Notes under the pieces: generated by a model
What the model was told of the DNA's origin: nothing
The model's database searches: none
The model's input: the letters and a program-made list of their open reading frames with translations, nothing else
Translations under genes and position numbers: made by a program
Shown here: in pieces, positions 35,732-45,530 of the stretch
Numbering within the stretch: the first letter of the stretch is position 1
Layout of the letters: every line of letters starts with the position of its first letter
Assembly (NCBI RefSeq): GCF_012927325.1
Contig: NZ_JABBGI010000004.1
Span: 173,789 to 237,788, forward strand
From: Chryseobacterium antibioticum
GTDB taxonomy: Bacteria; Bacteroidota; Bacteroidia; Flavobacteriales; Weeksellaceae
Length of the DNA: 64,000 nt
Direction of reading: 5' to 3'

Positions 35732-38700
35732 CTAAAAACTCGCCTTTACCTGCATGCTTCCGATATGAATGGTCCGGTCTCCGGAGTTTCTTCCTTCGTA
35801 ATTGAAGTTAAGCTGAAGGAAAGAGTTGATCGCCTGCTGAATGAAAATACTCCATACCTGGTTTTTCCCTGGCTTAAGCCCATCCAGCATCTGGTTACCG
35901 ACAATGCTGAAATTGTTTCCGGTAAAATTATTATTGATGAAAGAGAAATTTCCTCTGATCGAAGTTTTTTTACGATCCCACTGAATGGTACCTGTGATAT
36001 CGAAAGCTTTCAATAGTTCTTCACCATCCACCCTCTTTTTCTGGCGGTATGCAGAAGAAAGCTCTGCCTGAATAGCATCCGTAAATTTGTAAGTTGCCTT
36101 CGGTTTAGATTCAATATTATTCAAACGGTAATCTCTTGTAGCAAACAGTTGGGATGAGTTTTTAAGGTCGTGGACAGAATTTTCCCAGTCGACTCTGAAT
36201 TCCTTATTAAACCAGTACCCAATATTGATAAAGTGAGACGTCTGCTGTCTCTCTTCATTACTGAAATTGGCATTGATCAGGTTATCATTTGTAATAAAAC
36301 GGTAGTTTCCATTCCAACCGGATTTTTCAGTAGGATTAAACTGTACGGAAGCTAATATATTCTGATTTTTGAGAATCTGGTCACTGTTCTTTTCAAAAGG
36401 GTTAATCACCAGAACCTTGTCTTTTTTATAAAATGAGTTTTGTGAATTTAATGAAATATTAAAGTTCCAGCGTTTTAAAAATGCATTTTCAGAATTGAAA
36501 ACAATTGATGGGTTGACAAATAATGCCAGCTGGATTTTATTTTTATTCGAGGGAATATAGCGTACAGAGTTTGTGTAGATCCTGATGTACTGTGCTAAAT
36601 CTGAGTACTCTGCAATTTCAAACTCGTCGAGCTGCTGGATGCCATCTCCATTATAATCCGTCCATTTATAAACACCCTGGCCATCCGTTACTTTAAGGTA
36701 CTGGAATTCTCTTTGCGCTTCCTGTCCGTTTCCAAGTTCATAGAATGCCTGCAAACGCATCCCGTTTCTGAAAAGCTGTTGATTGTAAAGAATATTTCCG
36801 ACTACAAAATCGTTATTTCGGGTCATGTCCGCTTCATTACTTTGGTAAAAGAATTTTCTGTAGTGTACCAAAGCGTTTAAAGTTGTTCTTTCTGTTTTTA
36901 TAAGCTGGCTTTCTGCCATGATTCCCAGAATATTATTCATATTCTCCAGCCTGTTGTTCCGTACAGAGTCATTATCCCTCATATACACTTTGGCAAGAAG
37001 CTTTGTACGGGTACTATCACCGATTTTTTTCTGTACAAAGATCTCTTTCCAGCTGAAACTGGTAACATCCATGAGTTGTGTATCATTATACTTTTTCTCA
37101 TTATGCTCCATACTTCCCCCAAGTGCCCAGCTGCCTTTTTTACCGGTAAACTCGGTAGAAACTCCTCCTCTGATAAACTTGGTATCCTGAAGTATTGCGT
37201 TGGTATTAAGATAAGATAGATTTCCTTTTGTAAAGAATTTTCCTGTAATCCAGCCAAAATCAAGATCATTCTTAATCCCTTTGTAGGTATCCTGCTCGTC
37301 CAAATAGTTGATTCTGTAATTTAGATTCGATTTATTATTCCATTTATTTAAAAAGCTGAAGGTAAACCTGTTTTGGGTTCTCTGGCTGAATTCCTGTACC
37401 AGGTTAAAATCCCTTGAGAATTCCACGTCATTGATACGGTCTAAAATATGAAACTGTTTATCTATATATTGATATTCAAAACTTGGAGTTCCTTTCCATT
37501 TGCTTTTTGTAAACGTTTTGTTTCCGAAAATACGCCATGCATACCCCATATTTTGGGCCGCATCTTTTGATGAAAATAAATTCAAATCATAATTGCTCAG
37601 GGAGAAATCAGCTCCTATTTTTCCTTCTTTTAAAAGATATTCAGAATTCACTGAATATACCTGGGATTTTTGAGGTGAAGGAAGTTTTCTTACGGCTTTA
37701 TAGTCTCCCATATTATTCCCTACATACTCGAATACACGACCATTATTGGTGGTTTGCGTAATTTTATAATCCCCTTGATTAATCCCGAAATAAGTGAAGG
37801 AAACCTGGTAAAGCGTTTCATTCTGATCCGTAGAAAATTCATAGAAATTTCCAGCAGGATTTAATCGGTATAGGATCTTATTGACATCATATGCTGTAAC
37901 CACACCTGATGGGGCATACATTAAATTAGGATCATTTCCAGCCTCAGCCAGGATCTGTTCATCTTCTTTAGAAAGATTTAAAGAAAGAGGTGCATTTTTA
38001 TTATCATTTTCCATGAACCAATTCATCCCTACTTTAAATTTTTCCCTTTGGTGCTCAACCTTTCCGGTAAATAAATACCGGGAGTAATTTCTATTCGTGT
38101 AGTTATAGGAAATGGTAATGAAATTTTGCTGGAAAATCGGTCGGAAACTGGTAAATGTCACCTCTCCGGTATTGTAGTTAATGATGTAATCCTGGTTCTC
38201 CCCACGCTTCATCAGAATACCATCAATAAACACCTGCTCAGAACCGGAAATAAGGGTAATGAACTGTTCGCCATTCTTACCGGTCAGACGGTAAGGTCCC
38301 TGGTTGCCTTCCACCCCCTGGAAACGTATTCTATGGAATTCACTTCGGGCCACACCCATGGAAACATCTACAAAAGTTTTGTTGTCTTTTCCAAATTCGG
38401 TCTGAAACTCGATTCCCATACTCCGCCTCTGGAACTTGGCGAAATAATTTTTAGATTCTACAAGATCAAGATGCCCGGCTCTAAGGATGGATTTGTCCTT
38501 AATATTAAGCTGCATATAGATCTTGTCAAATTCTTCAAGAGTTTGGGTGTAACCGTCCGCCTGAATAGGAAGGTTGTGGTCTGATATACTGGCTAAAATA
38601 GTGACATCTTTAGATAATCTTCCAGAAATCTGAAGGTCCATTGAACTTTGTACAGATTGCCCCTGGTTGTTACCAAATGTAATTCCCCTGATGATGGAAC

Positions 38701-38968
38701 CTTTGGAGTTCAGTTCGCCCAAAAACCTTTTCTTATCATTCTTGACAAGTACAGCTTCGTCTACGATTATTTTGTTGTTGGTTCTTACAAAATCCAGTGT
38801 GTCTTTTGCGAAAATATCCTGTTCAAACCGTGCAGCGAGGATGCTGTCCTTTTTAATACTGTCTTGGGGAATGTTTGGATTTTTCCACGAAAATATTTGT
38901 GCATGAGCCGAAAATATGCCCATGAAAATCAAACCGATCAGAAGAAAAAAATTCCGCAAGTGTTTCAA
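35732..38968 (-). CDS. Large outer-membrane beta-barrel protein
   Basis: This 1078-residue protein begins with a signal peptide (NFFLLIGLIFMGIFSAHAQ). The N-terminal 200 residues (ELNSKGSIIRGITFGNNQGQSVQSSMDLQISGRLSKDVTILASISDHNLP) read as an outer-membrane barrel start. Long stretches of alternating aromatic strands follow to the C-terminus, ending GSMQVKASF with the terminal Phe of an outer-membrane beta-barrel. A calcium-like loop DYNGDGIQQLDEFEIAEYS lies near residue 770. It lacks a TonB-receptor plug. It resembles large flavobacterial outer-membrane proteins of unknown role; exact family not recognised. Confidence 0.72.
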   Translation of the reverse strand: MKHLRNFFLLIGLIFMGIFSAHAQIFSWKNPNIPQDSIKKDSILAARFEQDIFAKDTLDFVRTNNKIIVDEAVLVKNDKKRFLGELNSKGSIIRGITFGNNQGQSVQSSMDLQISGRLSKDVTILASISDHNLPIQADGYTQTLEEFDKIYMQLNIKDKSILRAGHLDLVESKNYFAKFQRRSMGIEFQTEFGKDNKTFVDVSMGVARSEFHRIRFQGVEGNQGPYRLTGKNGEQFITLISGSEQVFIDGILMKRGENQDYIINYNTGEVTFTSFRPIFQQNFITISYNYTNRNYSRYLFTGKVEHQREKFKVGMNWFMENDNKNAPLSLNLSKEDEQILAEAGNDPNLMYAPSGVVTAYDVNKILYRLNPAGNFYEFSTDQNETLYQVSFTYFGINQGDYKITQTTNNGRVFEYVGNNMGDYKAVRKLPSPQKSQVYSVNSEYLLKEGKIGADFSLSNYDLNLFSSKDAAQNMGYAWRIFGNKTFTKSKWKGTPSFEYQYIDKQFHILDRINDVEFSRDFNLVQEFSQRTQNRFTFSFLNKWNNKSNLNYRINYLDEQDTYKGIKNDLDFGWITGKFFTKGNLSYLNTNAILQDTKFIRGGVSTEFTGKKGSWALGGSMEHNEKKYNDTQLMDVTSFSWKEIFVQKKIGDSTRTKLLAKVYMRDNDSVRNNRLENMNNILGIMAESQLIKTERTTLNALVHYRKFFYQSNEADMTRNNDFVVGNILYNQQLFRNGMRLQAFYELGNGQEAQREFQYLKVTDGQGVYKWTDYNGDGIQQLDEFEIAEYSDLAQYIRIYTNSVRYIPSNKNKIQLALFVNPSIVFNSENAFLKRWNFNISLNSQNSFYKKDKVLVINPFEKNSDQILKNQNILASVQFNPTEKSGWNGNYRFITNDNLINANFSNEERQQTSHFINIGYWFNKEFRVDWENSVHDLKNSSQLFATRDYRLNNIESKPKATYKFTDAIQAELSSAYRQKKRVDGEELLKAFDITGTIQWDRKKTSIRGNFSFINNNFTGNNFSIVGNQMLDGLKPGKNQVWSIFIQQAINSFLQLNFNYEGRNSGDRTIHIGSMQVKASF

Positions 38969-39043
38969 AATAATTCGTAAAAATAGCTAAAAAATGTTAA
39001 TAGAAGTGGGTTTAGCATTATTAACAGAAAATTAATCTAATTA

Positions 39044-39075
39044 TTGTTAACCCCTAAAAAATACTGGTAATTTTG
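39044..39075 (+). promoter_or_regulatory. Promoter of the first T9SS cargo gene
   Basis: TTG at 39044-39046, a 21-nt spacer and TAATTTTG at 39068-39075 fit the Bacteroidetes consensus. The predicted leader is about 30 nt. Confidence 0.5.
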
Positions 39076-39109
39076 GGGTGTAAATTATTAATAATTAAAT
39101 TTTACAGTC

Positions 39110-39865
39110 ATGAAAAAATTTTATTCGTTAGTTGCTACGGCTGTATTTGCTGTTGCAACATTTGCTCAAACTACTGTTTTCAATGCAACGTTCGATGATT
39201 TGGATGGAACAGGAGGAAATGATGCTTCCTTTACAGGAAACGTTGGCACCAAATCACTAAATACCTATACCACGGCAGGCTGGGTATTTGGAGCTGCAGG
39301 AGGAGGAGCACAGTGTATTAAAGCTGGTTCTGGTAGTGCTGCAGGCTCAGTTACGACCCCTGCTTTAACAGGGCTTGCAGGCAATGCAACTTTAACTTTC
39401 AGAGCTGCAGGGTTTGGTACTGACAATACAGCATTAACGGTTACAATCACCGGTGGAGGGAGTGTCAATGGTACGAGTAGCTTTACTTTGACGAATTCTG
39501 CGTTTTCTACCTATACAGTGAATATTATAGGAGGTACCTCTGCAACCAAACTTAAATTCGCTTCAGCAGCGGGTGGGAGAAGATTTTTTATCGATGATAT
39601 TAAATTAACAGTTCAAGGTGCACTGGCTGTTACCGATATTAAAACTTCTGCAACCGTCTTTGTTAAAAATACTTCAGTAGATCATGAAATCTATTTTGGA
39701 GCTAAATCTGACGTTAAAATCTTCAATGTAAGTGGGCAGCTAGTTAAATCTGCTTCTGTGAACGAAAATGGAGTTTTAAATGTGATAAATCTTAAGAAAG
39801 GGATTTATATTGTAACAGGGAATGTCAATGGTAATGCGGTTTCTGAGAAGATTATAAAAAGATAA
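39110..39865 (+). CDS. Type IX secretion cargo protein (T9SS type A sorting domain)
   Basis: This 251-residue protein has signal peptide MKKFYSLVATAVFAVATFAQ. The body (residues 20-165) is a jelly-roll-like domain rich in Gly/Thr/Ala (FNATFDDLDGTGGNDASF; FFIDDIKLTVQG). The C-terminal 75 residues (VKIFNVSGQLVKSASV...LKKGIYIVTGNVNGNAVSEKIIKR) are a type A sorting signal directing passage through the outer membrane and surface attachment or release. The function of the passenger is unknown. A paralog follows 87 nt downstream. Confidence 0.85.
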   Translation: MKKFYSLVATAVFAVATFAQTTVFNATFDDLDGTGGNDASFTGNVGTKSLNTYTTAGWVFGAAGGGAQCIKAGSGSAAGSVTTPALTGLAGNATLTFRAAGFGTDNTALTVTITGGGSVNGTSSFTLTNSAFSTYTVNIIGGTSATKLKFASAAGGRRFFIDDIKLTVQGALAVTDIKTSATVFVKNTSVDHEIYFGAKSDVKIFNVSGQLVKSASVNENGVLNVINLKKGIYIVTGNVNGNAVSEKIIKR

Positions 39866-39889
39866 TTTTAACAAATTGTTAATTATATG

Positions 39890-39919
39890 CCGTCATTTTA
39901 ATATGATGACGGTTTTTTT
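39890..39919 (+). terminator. Terminator of the first T9SS cargo gene
   Basis: CCGTCAT pairs with ATGACGG over a 9-nt loop, then seven T. Confidence 0.82.
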
Positions 39920-39952
39920 GTACTTTTATCCCATAAATTTAAACTTTTTATA

Positions 39953-40816
39953 ATGAAAAAAATCTTTACTGTTTTGGGGTTGGCAACGCTAGCCATGATG
40001 AATGCACAAAGCTTCACAGCAACTTATGATTTTGAAGGAACCCCTCCAACAACAACCGGAGCTGTTGCAGGAGCAGGGAGTTCCAACCTTGTAGCTGGGA
40101 ATTTTACAACAACGGGTTATACTCAAACGACAACTGGAAATAGATTTGCACATAGCGGTGCTCCTACAGCTACTACTCCTGATTTGACAAAATACTTACA
40201 GGTTACTGTAACTCCGAATGCGGGGGTAAGTCTTTCTGTGTCTTCTATTACTTTTAGAAGTCAAAGATCTGGAACAGGCCCAAGGTCTTATATTGTAAGA
40301 TCTAATGCTGACTCTTATGCAGCTAATTTGCCTGCATCTATTAATCCGGCTAATGCGGAGCTAGAAGTAACAGGTACAAACGTATTGCATTTTGTGAATG
40401 ATTGTTCAACTTGTTCGGGACAAAATGGAAACACATTAACACCAGCTAATATCTCTAATATTACTACTCCAGTTACTTTTAGAGTTTACTTTTTTGAAGC
40501 TGAAGCTACCGGAGGAACTTTTAGTATAGATGATGTAATAATTACTGGAACAGCTACAAGTGGTGCATTAGGTACTTCTGAAAACTTTACAACTAAGCTA
40601 AACTTCGTAAAAAATACTTTCGTGAAAAGTGACGAAATTACTTTCGGAGCTGATGTGAAAGATGTGAAAGTTTACAATATGTTCGGACAGGTGGTAAAGT
40701 CTGCTTCTGTAAAGCAGAACGAAGCTGTAAACGTTGCTGAACTTGCAAAAGGAAACTATATCGTAACAGGAACTGTAAACAATGAGCCTATCTCTCAGAA
40801 GATTTTAAAAGACTAA
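39953..40816 (+). CDS. Type IX secretion cargo protein, paralog
   Basis: This 287-residue protein has a signal peptide (MKKIFTVLGLATLAMMNAQ), a beta-rich passenger (TFRVYFFEAEATGGTFSIDDVIITGT) and a C-terminal sorting domain (DVKVYNMFGQVVKSASVKQNEAVNVAELAKGNYIVTGTVNNEPISQKILKD). The sorting domain is closely similar to that of the preceding gene, while the passengers differ in length and share only the SIDDV/FIDDI-type strand. A CSTCSG motif near residue 145 could form a disulfide. Each gene has its own terminator, so they are transcribed separately or by read-through. Confidence 0.85.
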   Translation: MKKIFTVLGLATLAMMNAQSFTATYDFEGTPPTTTGAVAGAGSSNLVAGNFTTTGYTQTTTGNRFAHSGAPTATTPDLTKYLQVTVTPNAGVSLSVSSITFRSQRSGTGPRSYIVRSNADSYAANLPASINPANAELEVTGTNVLHFVNDCSTCSGQNGNTLTPANISNITTPVTFRVYFFEAEATGGTFSIDDVIITGTATSGALGTSENFTTKLNFVKNTFVKSDEITFGADVKDVKVYNMFGQVVKSASVKQNEAVNVAELAKGNYIVTGTVNNEPISQKILKD

Positions 40817-40841
40817 TTTAAGTTTCTTTAAATAATACATG

Positions 40842-40878
40842 CTCCGGCCATTTCGTAGAAATGGCCGGAGTTTTTTTG
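40842..40878 (+). terminator. Terminator of the second T9SS cargo gene
   Basis: A perfect 13-bp stem (40842-40854 with 40858-40870, CTCCGGCCATTTC arm) has a 3-nt loop, followed by seven T. Confidence 0.92.
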
Positions 40879-41149
40879 TGAAATTATTGATTGTTATTTG
40901 AGTTTTATTGGAATATTGTATTCAATAATTTTAATAATATGAATTATGTTTTATTTTGAATGCTATTCTTTGGTAATTTAGTTTTTTGTGGTATCCTTTT
41001 TGATATCTGTTGTGTATAGCTAGGTATTTTATTCATACCTGGGATTGAATCAGATGATGAAATCTATTGCTAAAAGAATTTTAAAGTTAGTTTTCAATAT
41101 AACATGTTAAAAGAAGTAGCTGTATGTTTTTACAGCTGCTTTTTTTATT

Positions 41150-43972
41150 TTAATACCATCCTCTTCTGGCAGCATTGATGACTGCGCCTAGATTAAGAAC
41201 CAAAGTATATCTGATGCGTTTTGCATAATCCTTAAAAGAAGGTTCGAAACCTAAAGAAGATTGTATGGGGAAATAAACTTCAAGAAAATCAGGAATCAAC
41301 CTTACTTTGATACCACTATCCCAAATAAACTCAGCAGGACGGTTTTTGTTTTTATACACCCCCGCATCAGCATAAACATGAAATATCTTCCAGACACTTG
41401 AGTCTACATTGACAGAAGTGATCCACTGATTGACAGATCCAGGCAGAAAAGATTTAAAACCTCCGTCAGCCAGGATAAACTGTTGAGACAAAAGGCCACT
41501 ATTGGCACTTTCACCCAAAAGATTATAAGAGAATGAATAGTTTGATACCCTTGAAATTCCGTAATTGAACATATTATTTCGGGTGTCATTTCTCACAAAA
41601 TAGCCTGCAAATAATCTGACACTTAATTTCTGCTTAGGGGCAAATTCCCACCTGTAAAATCCTTCAGCCGTTATTTTGTTGAAATCCTCCATGCCTTGCG
41701 TACTTAAGCTTAAGCTTTTTTCATGGATCATCTGGCTGTCGCTGTATCCGTATCCTGCAGTCCATAGGTTGTATTTGCCGTAGTCTTTGTTGGCAACCAT
41801 TTTGGGACTCAGATCTCGTTCTAAATAATTATAAGAAAATCCAAGACTTCGGCTAACCGTGCTTCTGGGGTTTTTTCTGAAATTGAAATTGGAATATATT
41901 GAACCTTTTCTGTAGGCCAATCCATAATCATAGTGGAAATAAGAACCCGATACCCCAAAAGTAATGCTTCTGAAAATACTTTCAGCCGGAAGAAAAGAGT
42001 AGGAGACCGCTCCTGATCCTGTAAGTTTTCCGGTTCCGGTACTATACGTTGGTGTAAATGAATACAGGAATTTCTGGTCGAAAAATGACTGATTCTTTAA
42101 ATTCACTCCCAAAAGGAATTTATCATAGGTATTGTTAAATCGTACCCTTGGACTGATGTATATTTCGTTGTATTCAGGATTAGGAATATCCTTAATAAGT
42201 TTGAATTTTATTTTTTTTGCATTCGAAAACAGACCTTTTGCGTATAAAAAATTATCCCGATATTTAGATTCCGGAAAAATATAATCACTGTTGAGCGTAA
42301 CTTTATGAATATCCTCTGAAGCCGGAAGAGCGAAATTAGTAAACTTTTCATTCGCTTCTGTTTCTATCCAATAGGTTTTTTTTTCTCCTTCGCTGGTTTG
42401 TGTTTCAAGCCTTAAAGGAATAGGAGAGTCTGTATTTTTACCGATTCTGATACTTAAAGAATCTTCCTCTTTTTTGATATTTTTCAATCTGAAATTAACT
42501 CTGTTCTTTTGCTTTAGAAAATCTGAGAGATATCCTGACGTTTTGTCTTTTTCAGCTAGCTCTTTCAAAAATTCTTCGGGATCAATCTTTCTGTCTGTGT
42601 TTTTGGAAATATAATCTTTCACGATATCGTTAAAATGATCATAGCCCATTTTCTCCGCGGTATAATTGAAAAGGCTTCCGGTTTCAAAACTGCTGACCGC
42701 CATTTCATTGAAATTGCTTAAAACTGTAAAGTTTTCGCTGATTTTCTGATCCAGGTTCTGGGACATAATGTATTGATAAGACAGTCCGTAACGATCAATA
42801 AGTTTGACTTTGGATGCATGAAATAACTTCAGTGGCTTTACTCCGAAAATACGCGTTTCAGGAAGGGTCCCCAATAATTTGGTCTCCTTATAAAATTTTT
42901 GAAGGTATTGGATTTCGATATATGATTTTAAACCATTTTTAAACCAGTGATGTTTCTGTTTATCAGCAATAATGCTTTCGTCAAGAATTTTTTTCGTGAT
43001 GATTCCGAAATAATCAAGGTCAGTTTTTTCAGCATCCGTGAATAACTGAAATTTGAACTTCCAGAATGAAATATCATTATTCCCGAAGAAATCTTCTGAA
43101 GATCTGAACTTCTCCGAAATAAAAAGATTTTTTGGAATGAACCCTATCTTTTCTTTAATGAATTTTAAATGCAGAGGCAGATAAAATTCAAGGTTTTGCT
43201 TTTCTTCCGGTTTCAGATTATATCCGAACTTGATCTCAGTATCTTCTCCGTCTACGTTGACTTTTATGGAAGGAAGCCCGTTTTGGGACACGACAAATTC
43301 AGGATCGGAGTCAAGATAACCCTTAAATGAATTCATTTGGGTCTGTGGGAGATTACCTTCGATAAAACTGTTGGGTGGAAGGTCGAAATTGACGGTCCAG
43401 AAAGTGTTGAAACTCACGGACTCCTCAATATCATGATAGTTTCTTTTGGCCATATTGTCCGGATCAAAATGATCCGGAACAATAAAGAAATATTTTAATG
43501 CTGTCATTGTATCAGATGTACCGTAGCCCGTAAATTTCTTGTCCGGGAGATACATGCTGTAATGAAGCTGTAATGTAATGCTTTCACCAGGCTTTAAAGC
43601 TTCAGTCAGAGGAAGAAAAAGATTCTCATCTGATGTAGAAGTGACCGGGACAGGCTGCTGAACTGAGTTTTTAATTTGTAAATCCAGAAGCTTCCCAAGC
43701 TGATCCGGTTTTGCAAAATGCAGGTCGCTGCTTCTATCTTCCAGTTTTCTGTACACCAGAGATGTCCCTTTTTTGTTGTAAGCAGAAACCCAATTGAGGA
43801 GCTTTACCGAATGCAGGTCCTTGTCGGAATGATTGTAATACACAATTTCCTGATTGACCTCCAGTGTTTTTCTGTCGGCTGATAATTTTGCTTCAATATA
43901 AATGCTGTCTTTCTGCCCGGAAATCTGGATAATTCCCCAAAACAAAACAAGGCAAGTGGTGATCTTTTTCAA
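41150..43972 (-). CDS. M1-peptidase-like protein fused to an outer-membrane barrel, no HExxH
   Basis: This 940-residue protein has a signal peptide ending QISGQ. Residues 20-230 read as the N-terminal beta domain of M1 aminopeptidases (DRKTLEVNQEIVYYNHSDKDLHSVKLL; LTLQLHYSMYLP-like strands). Where the zinc motif should be, the sequence is KHHWFKNGLKSYIEIQYLQKFY: the trailing xWxxxGLxxYIE pattern survives but HExxH does not. Residues about 600-940 form barrel strands (SFGVSGSYFHYDYGLAYRKG...SSLGFEPSFKDYAKRIRYTLVLNLG). Probably an inactive surface protein; the peptidase relationship is inferred from pattern only. Confidence 0.65.
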   Translation of the reverse strand: MKKITTCLVLFWGIIQISGQKDSIYIEAKLSADRKTLEVNQEIVYYNHSDKDLHSVKLLNWVSAYNKKGTSLVYRKLEDRSSDLHFAKPDQLGKLLDLQIKNSVQQPVPVTSTSDENLFLPLTEALKPGESITLQLHYSMYLPDKKFTGYGTSDTMTALKYFFIVPDHFDPDNMAKRNYHDIEESVSFNTFWTVNFDLPPNSFIEGNLPQTQMNSFKGYLDSDPEFVVSQNGLPSIKVNVDGEDTEIKFGYNLKPEEKQNLEFYLPLHLKFIKEKIGFIPKNLFISEKFRSSEDFFGNNDISFWKFKFQLFTDAEKTDLDYFGIITKKILDESIIADKQKHHWFKNGLKSYIEIQYLQKFYKETKLLGTLPETRIFGVKPLKLFHASKVKLIDRYGLSYQYIMSQNLDQKISENFTVLSNFNEMAVSSFETGSLFNYTAEKMGYDHFNDIVKDYISKNTDRKIDPEEFLKELAEKDKTSGYLSDFLKQKNRVNFRLKNIKKEEDSLSIRIGKNTDSPIPLRLETQTSEGEKKTYWIETEANEKFTNFALPASEDIHKVTLNSDYIFPESKYRDNFLYAKGLFSNAKKIKFKLIKDIPNPEYNEIYISPRVRFNNTYDKFLLGVNLKNQSFFDQKFLYSFTPTYSTGTGKLTGSGAVSYSFLPAESIFRSITFGVSGSYFHYDYGLAYRKGSIYSNFNFRKNPRSTVSRSLGFSYNYLERDLSPKMVANKDYGKYNLWTAGYGYSDSQMIHEKSLSLSTQGMEDFNKITAEGFYRWEFAPKQKLSVRLFAGYFVRNDTRNNMFNYGISRVSNYSFSYNLLGESANSGLLSQQFILADGGFKSFLPGSVNQWITSVNVDSSVWKIFHVYADAGVYKNKNRPAEFIWDSGIKVRLIPDFLEVYFPIQSSLGFEPSFKDYAKRIRYTLVLNLGAVINAARRGWY

Positions 43973-44026
43973 TATCCTGTGATAAAGCCCAAATATAAAC
44001 TTATTTTGAATATATTCAGCAGGATT

Positions 44027-45406
44027 TTAGCCCTGAACCACGTTTTTTTGCAAAGAATTAACATATGCATTCCAACCCTCATTTTTATAGGTAATGGCAG
44101 CCGTTTCCGGATCTTCAGATTTATAAATTCCCCTTCCTACAATAATGAAATCAGTATGAAGCATTTTGAAAACGTGTTCAGGAGTATTATACTGCTGTCC
44201 TTTATCGTCTCCTGAATCAGCAAGATTAACCCCTGGAGTGAAAAGCAGAAGCTCTTCAGGGATCTGGTTCTGAGAAACACCTCCAATTACATTAGGATGA
44301 GATAAAGCTACTTTTAGAGCCTCTTCACGATAGCTGGATGTAGTTAGTGCCCCTTTAGAAGACATGCCTACAATAGCAACCACACCTACATTTTTGAAGC
44401 AGTCTAATGATTCAAATCCTCCGATCACCTGTGACGTTACAAAATCTGCCCAATCTGTAATTTTAAATACACCACTCGTAAATTGAAGTTCCTGTGTATT
44501 ACCAATATCTGCAAATTTTCTGTCCTCCATCAATAGGAATTGGTGTTTTTCAGCCAATACTTTTAACGGAACAATTGTTTTTTCGTAGTCAAAATCTGAA
44601 ATGATATCAATATGCGTTTTCAATGCAATCACATGAGGGCCTACTTTTTCGGCAAGAGCAAGCAGTTCCTGTGTAGTGGTAACATCTGCGGAAGCAATCA
44701 GGTTTGATTTTTTTGCCAAAGCTGTTTCCAATAACTTTTTAGAAACTGAATGCTGTGCATGCTCCAATTTTTGTTCGTAAGAACTTCTTGTCTTTTCTTC
44801 AAACTGAATATGGTTCCCCTGAAGGAAATCCTGGATTCTTTTTACCTCTTCATCAGACAGTTCTCCGTTTTCCTGAAGAATAGTGCATACTTCTGAAATA
44901 TTGAAAAGGGTATGAACTCTGTAACCTTTGCTTTCCAGTAATTGTTTTCCGCCTTGTTCTCTGTCAAGAACTACAACGATATCAGCTACTTTAAGATCTT
45001 CCTGTTCAACCTCCGCAATGGTTTCTACGAGAGATTTTCCGGAAGTGATCACATCCTCTACCAAAAGACAGTTCTGTCCTTTCTGATAAATTCCTTCGAT
45101 GAGTTTTTTTGTTCCGTAGCTTTTTGCTTCTTTTCTTTTAATAATTAATGGGATATAGCTTTCCAAAGACATTGCAGTAGCCATCGGAAGCGCTGCATAA
45201 GGAACTCCGCAGATTAAATCAAAATTATCCAGAGGAAGCATGTCCAGTAAATAATTAGCCAGATTTTTTAAGATTTTAGGATCTGAAGCCAAAGGTCTCA
45301 GGTCTACGTAGAACGGACTTTCGATACCACTTTTTAGGGTAAATCTTCCGAATTTGATGATGCCCAGCTTGTAGCACTCTAAGAAAAATTCTTTTTTACT
45401 TTCCAT
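44027..45406 (-). CDS. pyrEF: Bifunctional UMP synthase: orotate phosphoribosyltransferase/OMP decarboxylase
   Basis: This 459-residue cytosolic protein does the last two steps of UMP synthesis. Residues 1-195 are OPRT, with the PRPP-binding motif CLLVEDVITSGKS (113-125). Residues about 215-459 are OMP decarboxylase, with the Asp-Lys-x-x-Asp centre in EDRKFADIGNT (Asp295, Lys297, Asp300) and VGRGIYKS for the phosphate. The OPRT-first order is that of the eukaryotic UMP synthase and differs from the separate pyrE and pyrF of most bacteria. Confidence 0.92.
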   Translation of the reverse strand: MESKKEFFLECYKLGIIKFGRFTLKSGIESPFYVDLRPLASDPKILKNLANYLLDMLPLDNFDLICGVPYAALPMATAMSLESYIPLIIKRKEAKSYGTKKLIEGIYQKGQNCLLVEDVITSGKSLVETIAEVEQEDLKVADIVVVLDREQGGKQLLESKGYRVHTLFNISEVCTILQENGELSDEEVKRIQDFLQGNHIQFEEKTRSSYEQKLEHAQHSVSKKLLETALAKKSNLIASADVTTTQELLALAEKVGPHVIALKTHIDIISDFDYEKTIVPLKVLAEKHQFLLMEDRKFADIGNTQELQFTSGVFKITDWADFVTSQVIGGFESLDCFKNVGVVAIVGMSSKGALTTSSYREEALKVALSHPNVIGGVSQNQIPEELLLFTPGVNLADSGDDKGQQYNTPEHVFKMLHTDFIIVGRGIYKSEDPETAAITYKNEGWNAYVNSLQKNVVQG

Positions 45407-45475
45407 TATTTTTTATTAGATACTGCAAATTTAATGATTTGAAATAAGGCTTAAAAATTTATCATCCATTTGTCA

Positions 45476-45510
45476 ATAAAAAACCATCCCGAAATGTTTC
45501 GGGATGGCTT
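45476..45510 (-). terminator. Terminator of the DUF1232 gene
   Basis: Stem CCATCCCGAAA/TTTCGGGATGG (45484-45494 with 45497-45507). On the minus strand it is followed by a six-T run (A-run at 45478-45483). Confidence 0.85.
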
Positions 45511-45530
45511 AAAAATATATCTGTAAAGTA

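Noticed and set aside
35765..38980. Many long frames antisense to the 1078-aa outer-membrane protein
   Set aside because: They mirror a strongly coding frame on the minus strand and lack coherent composition.
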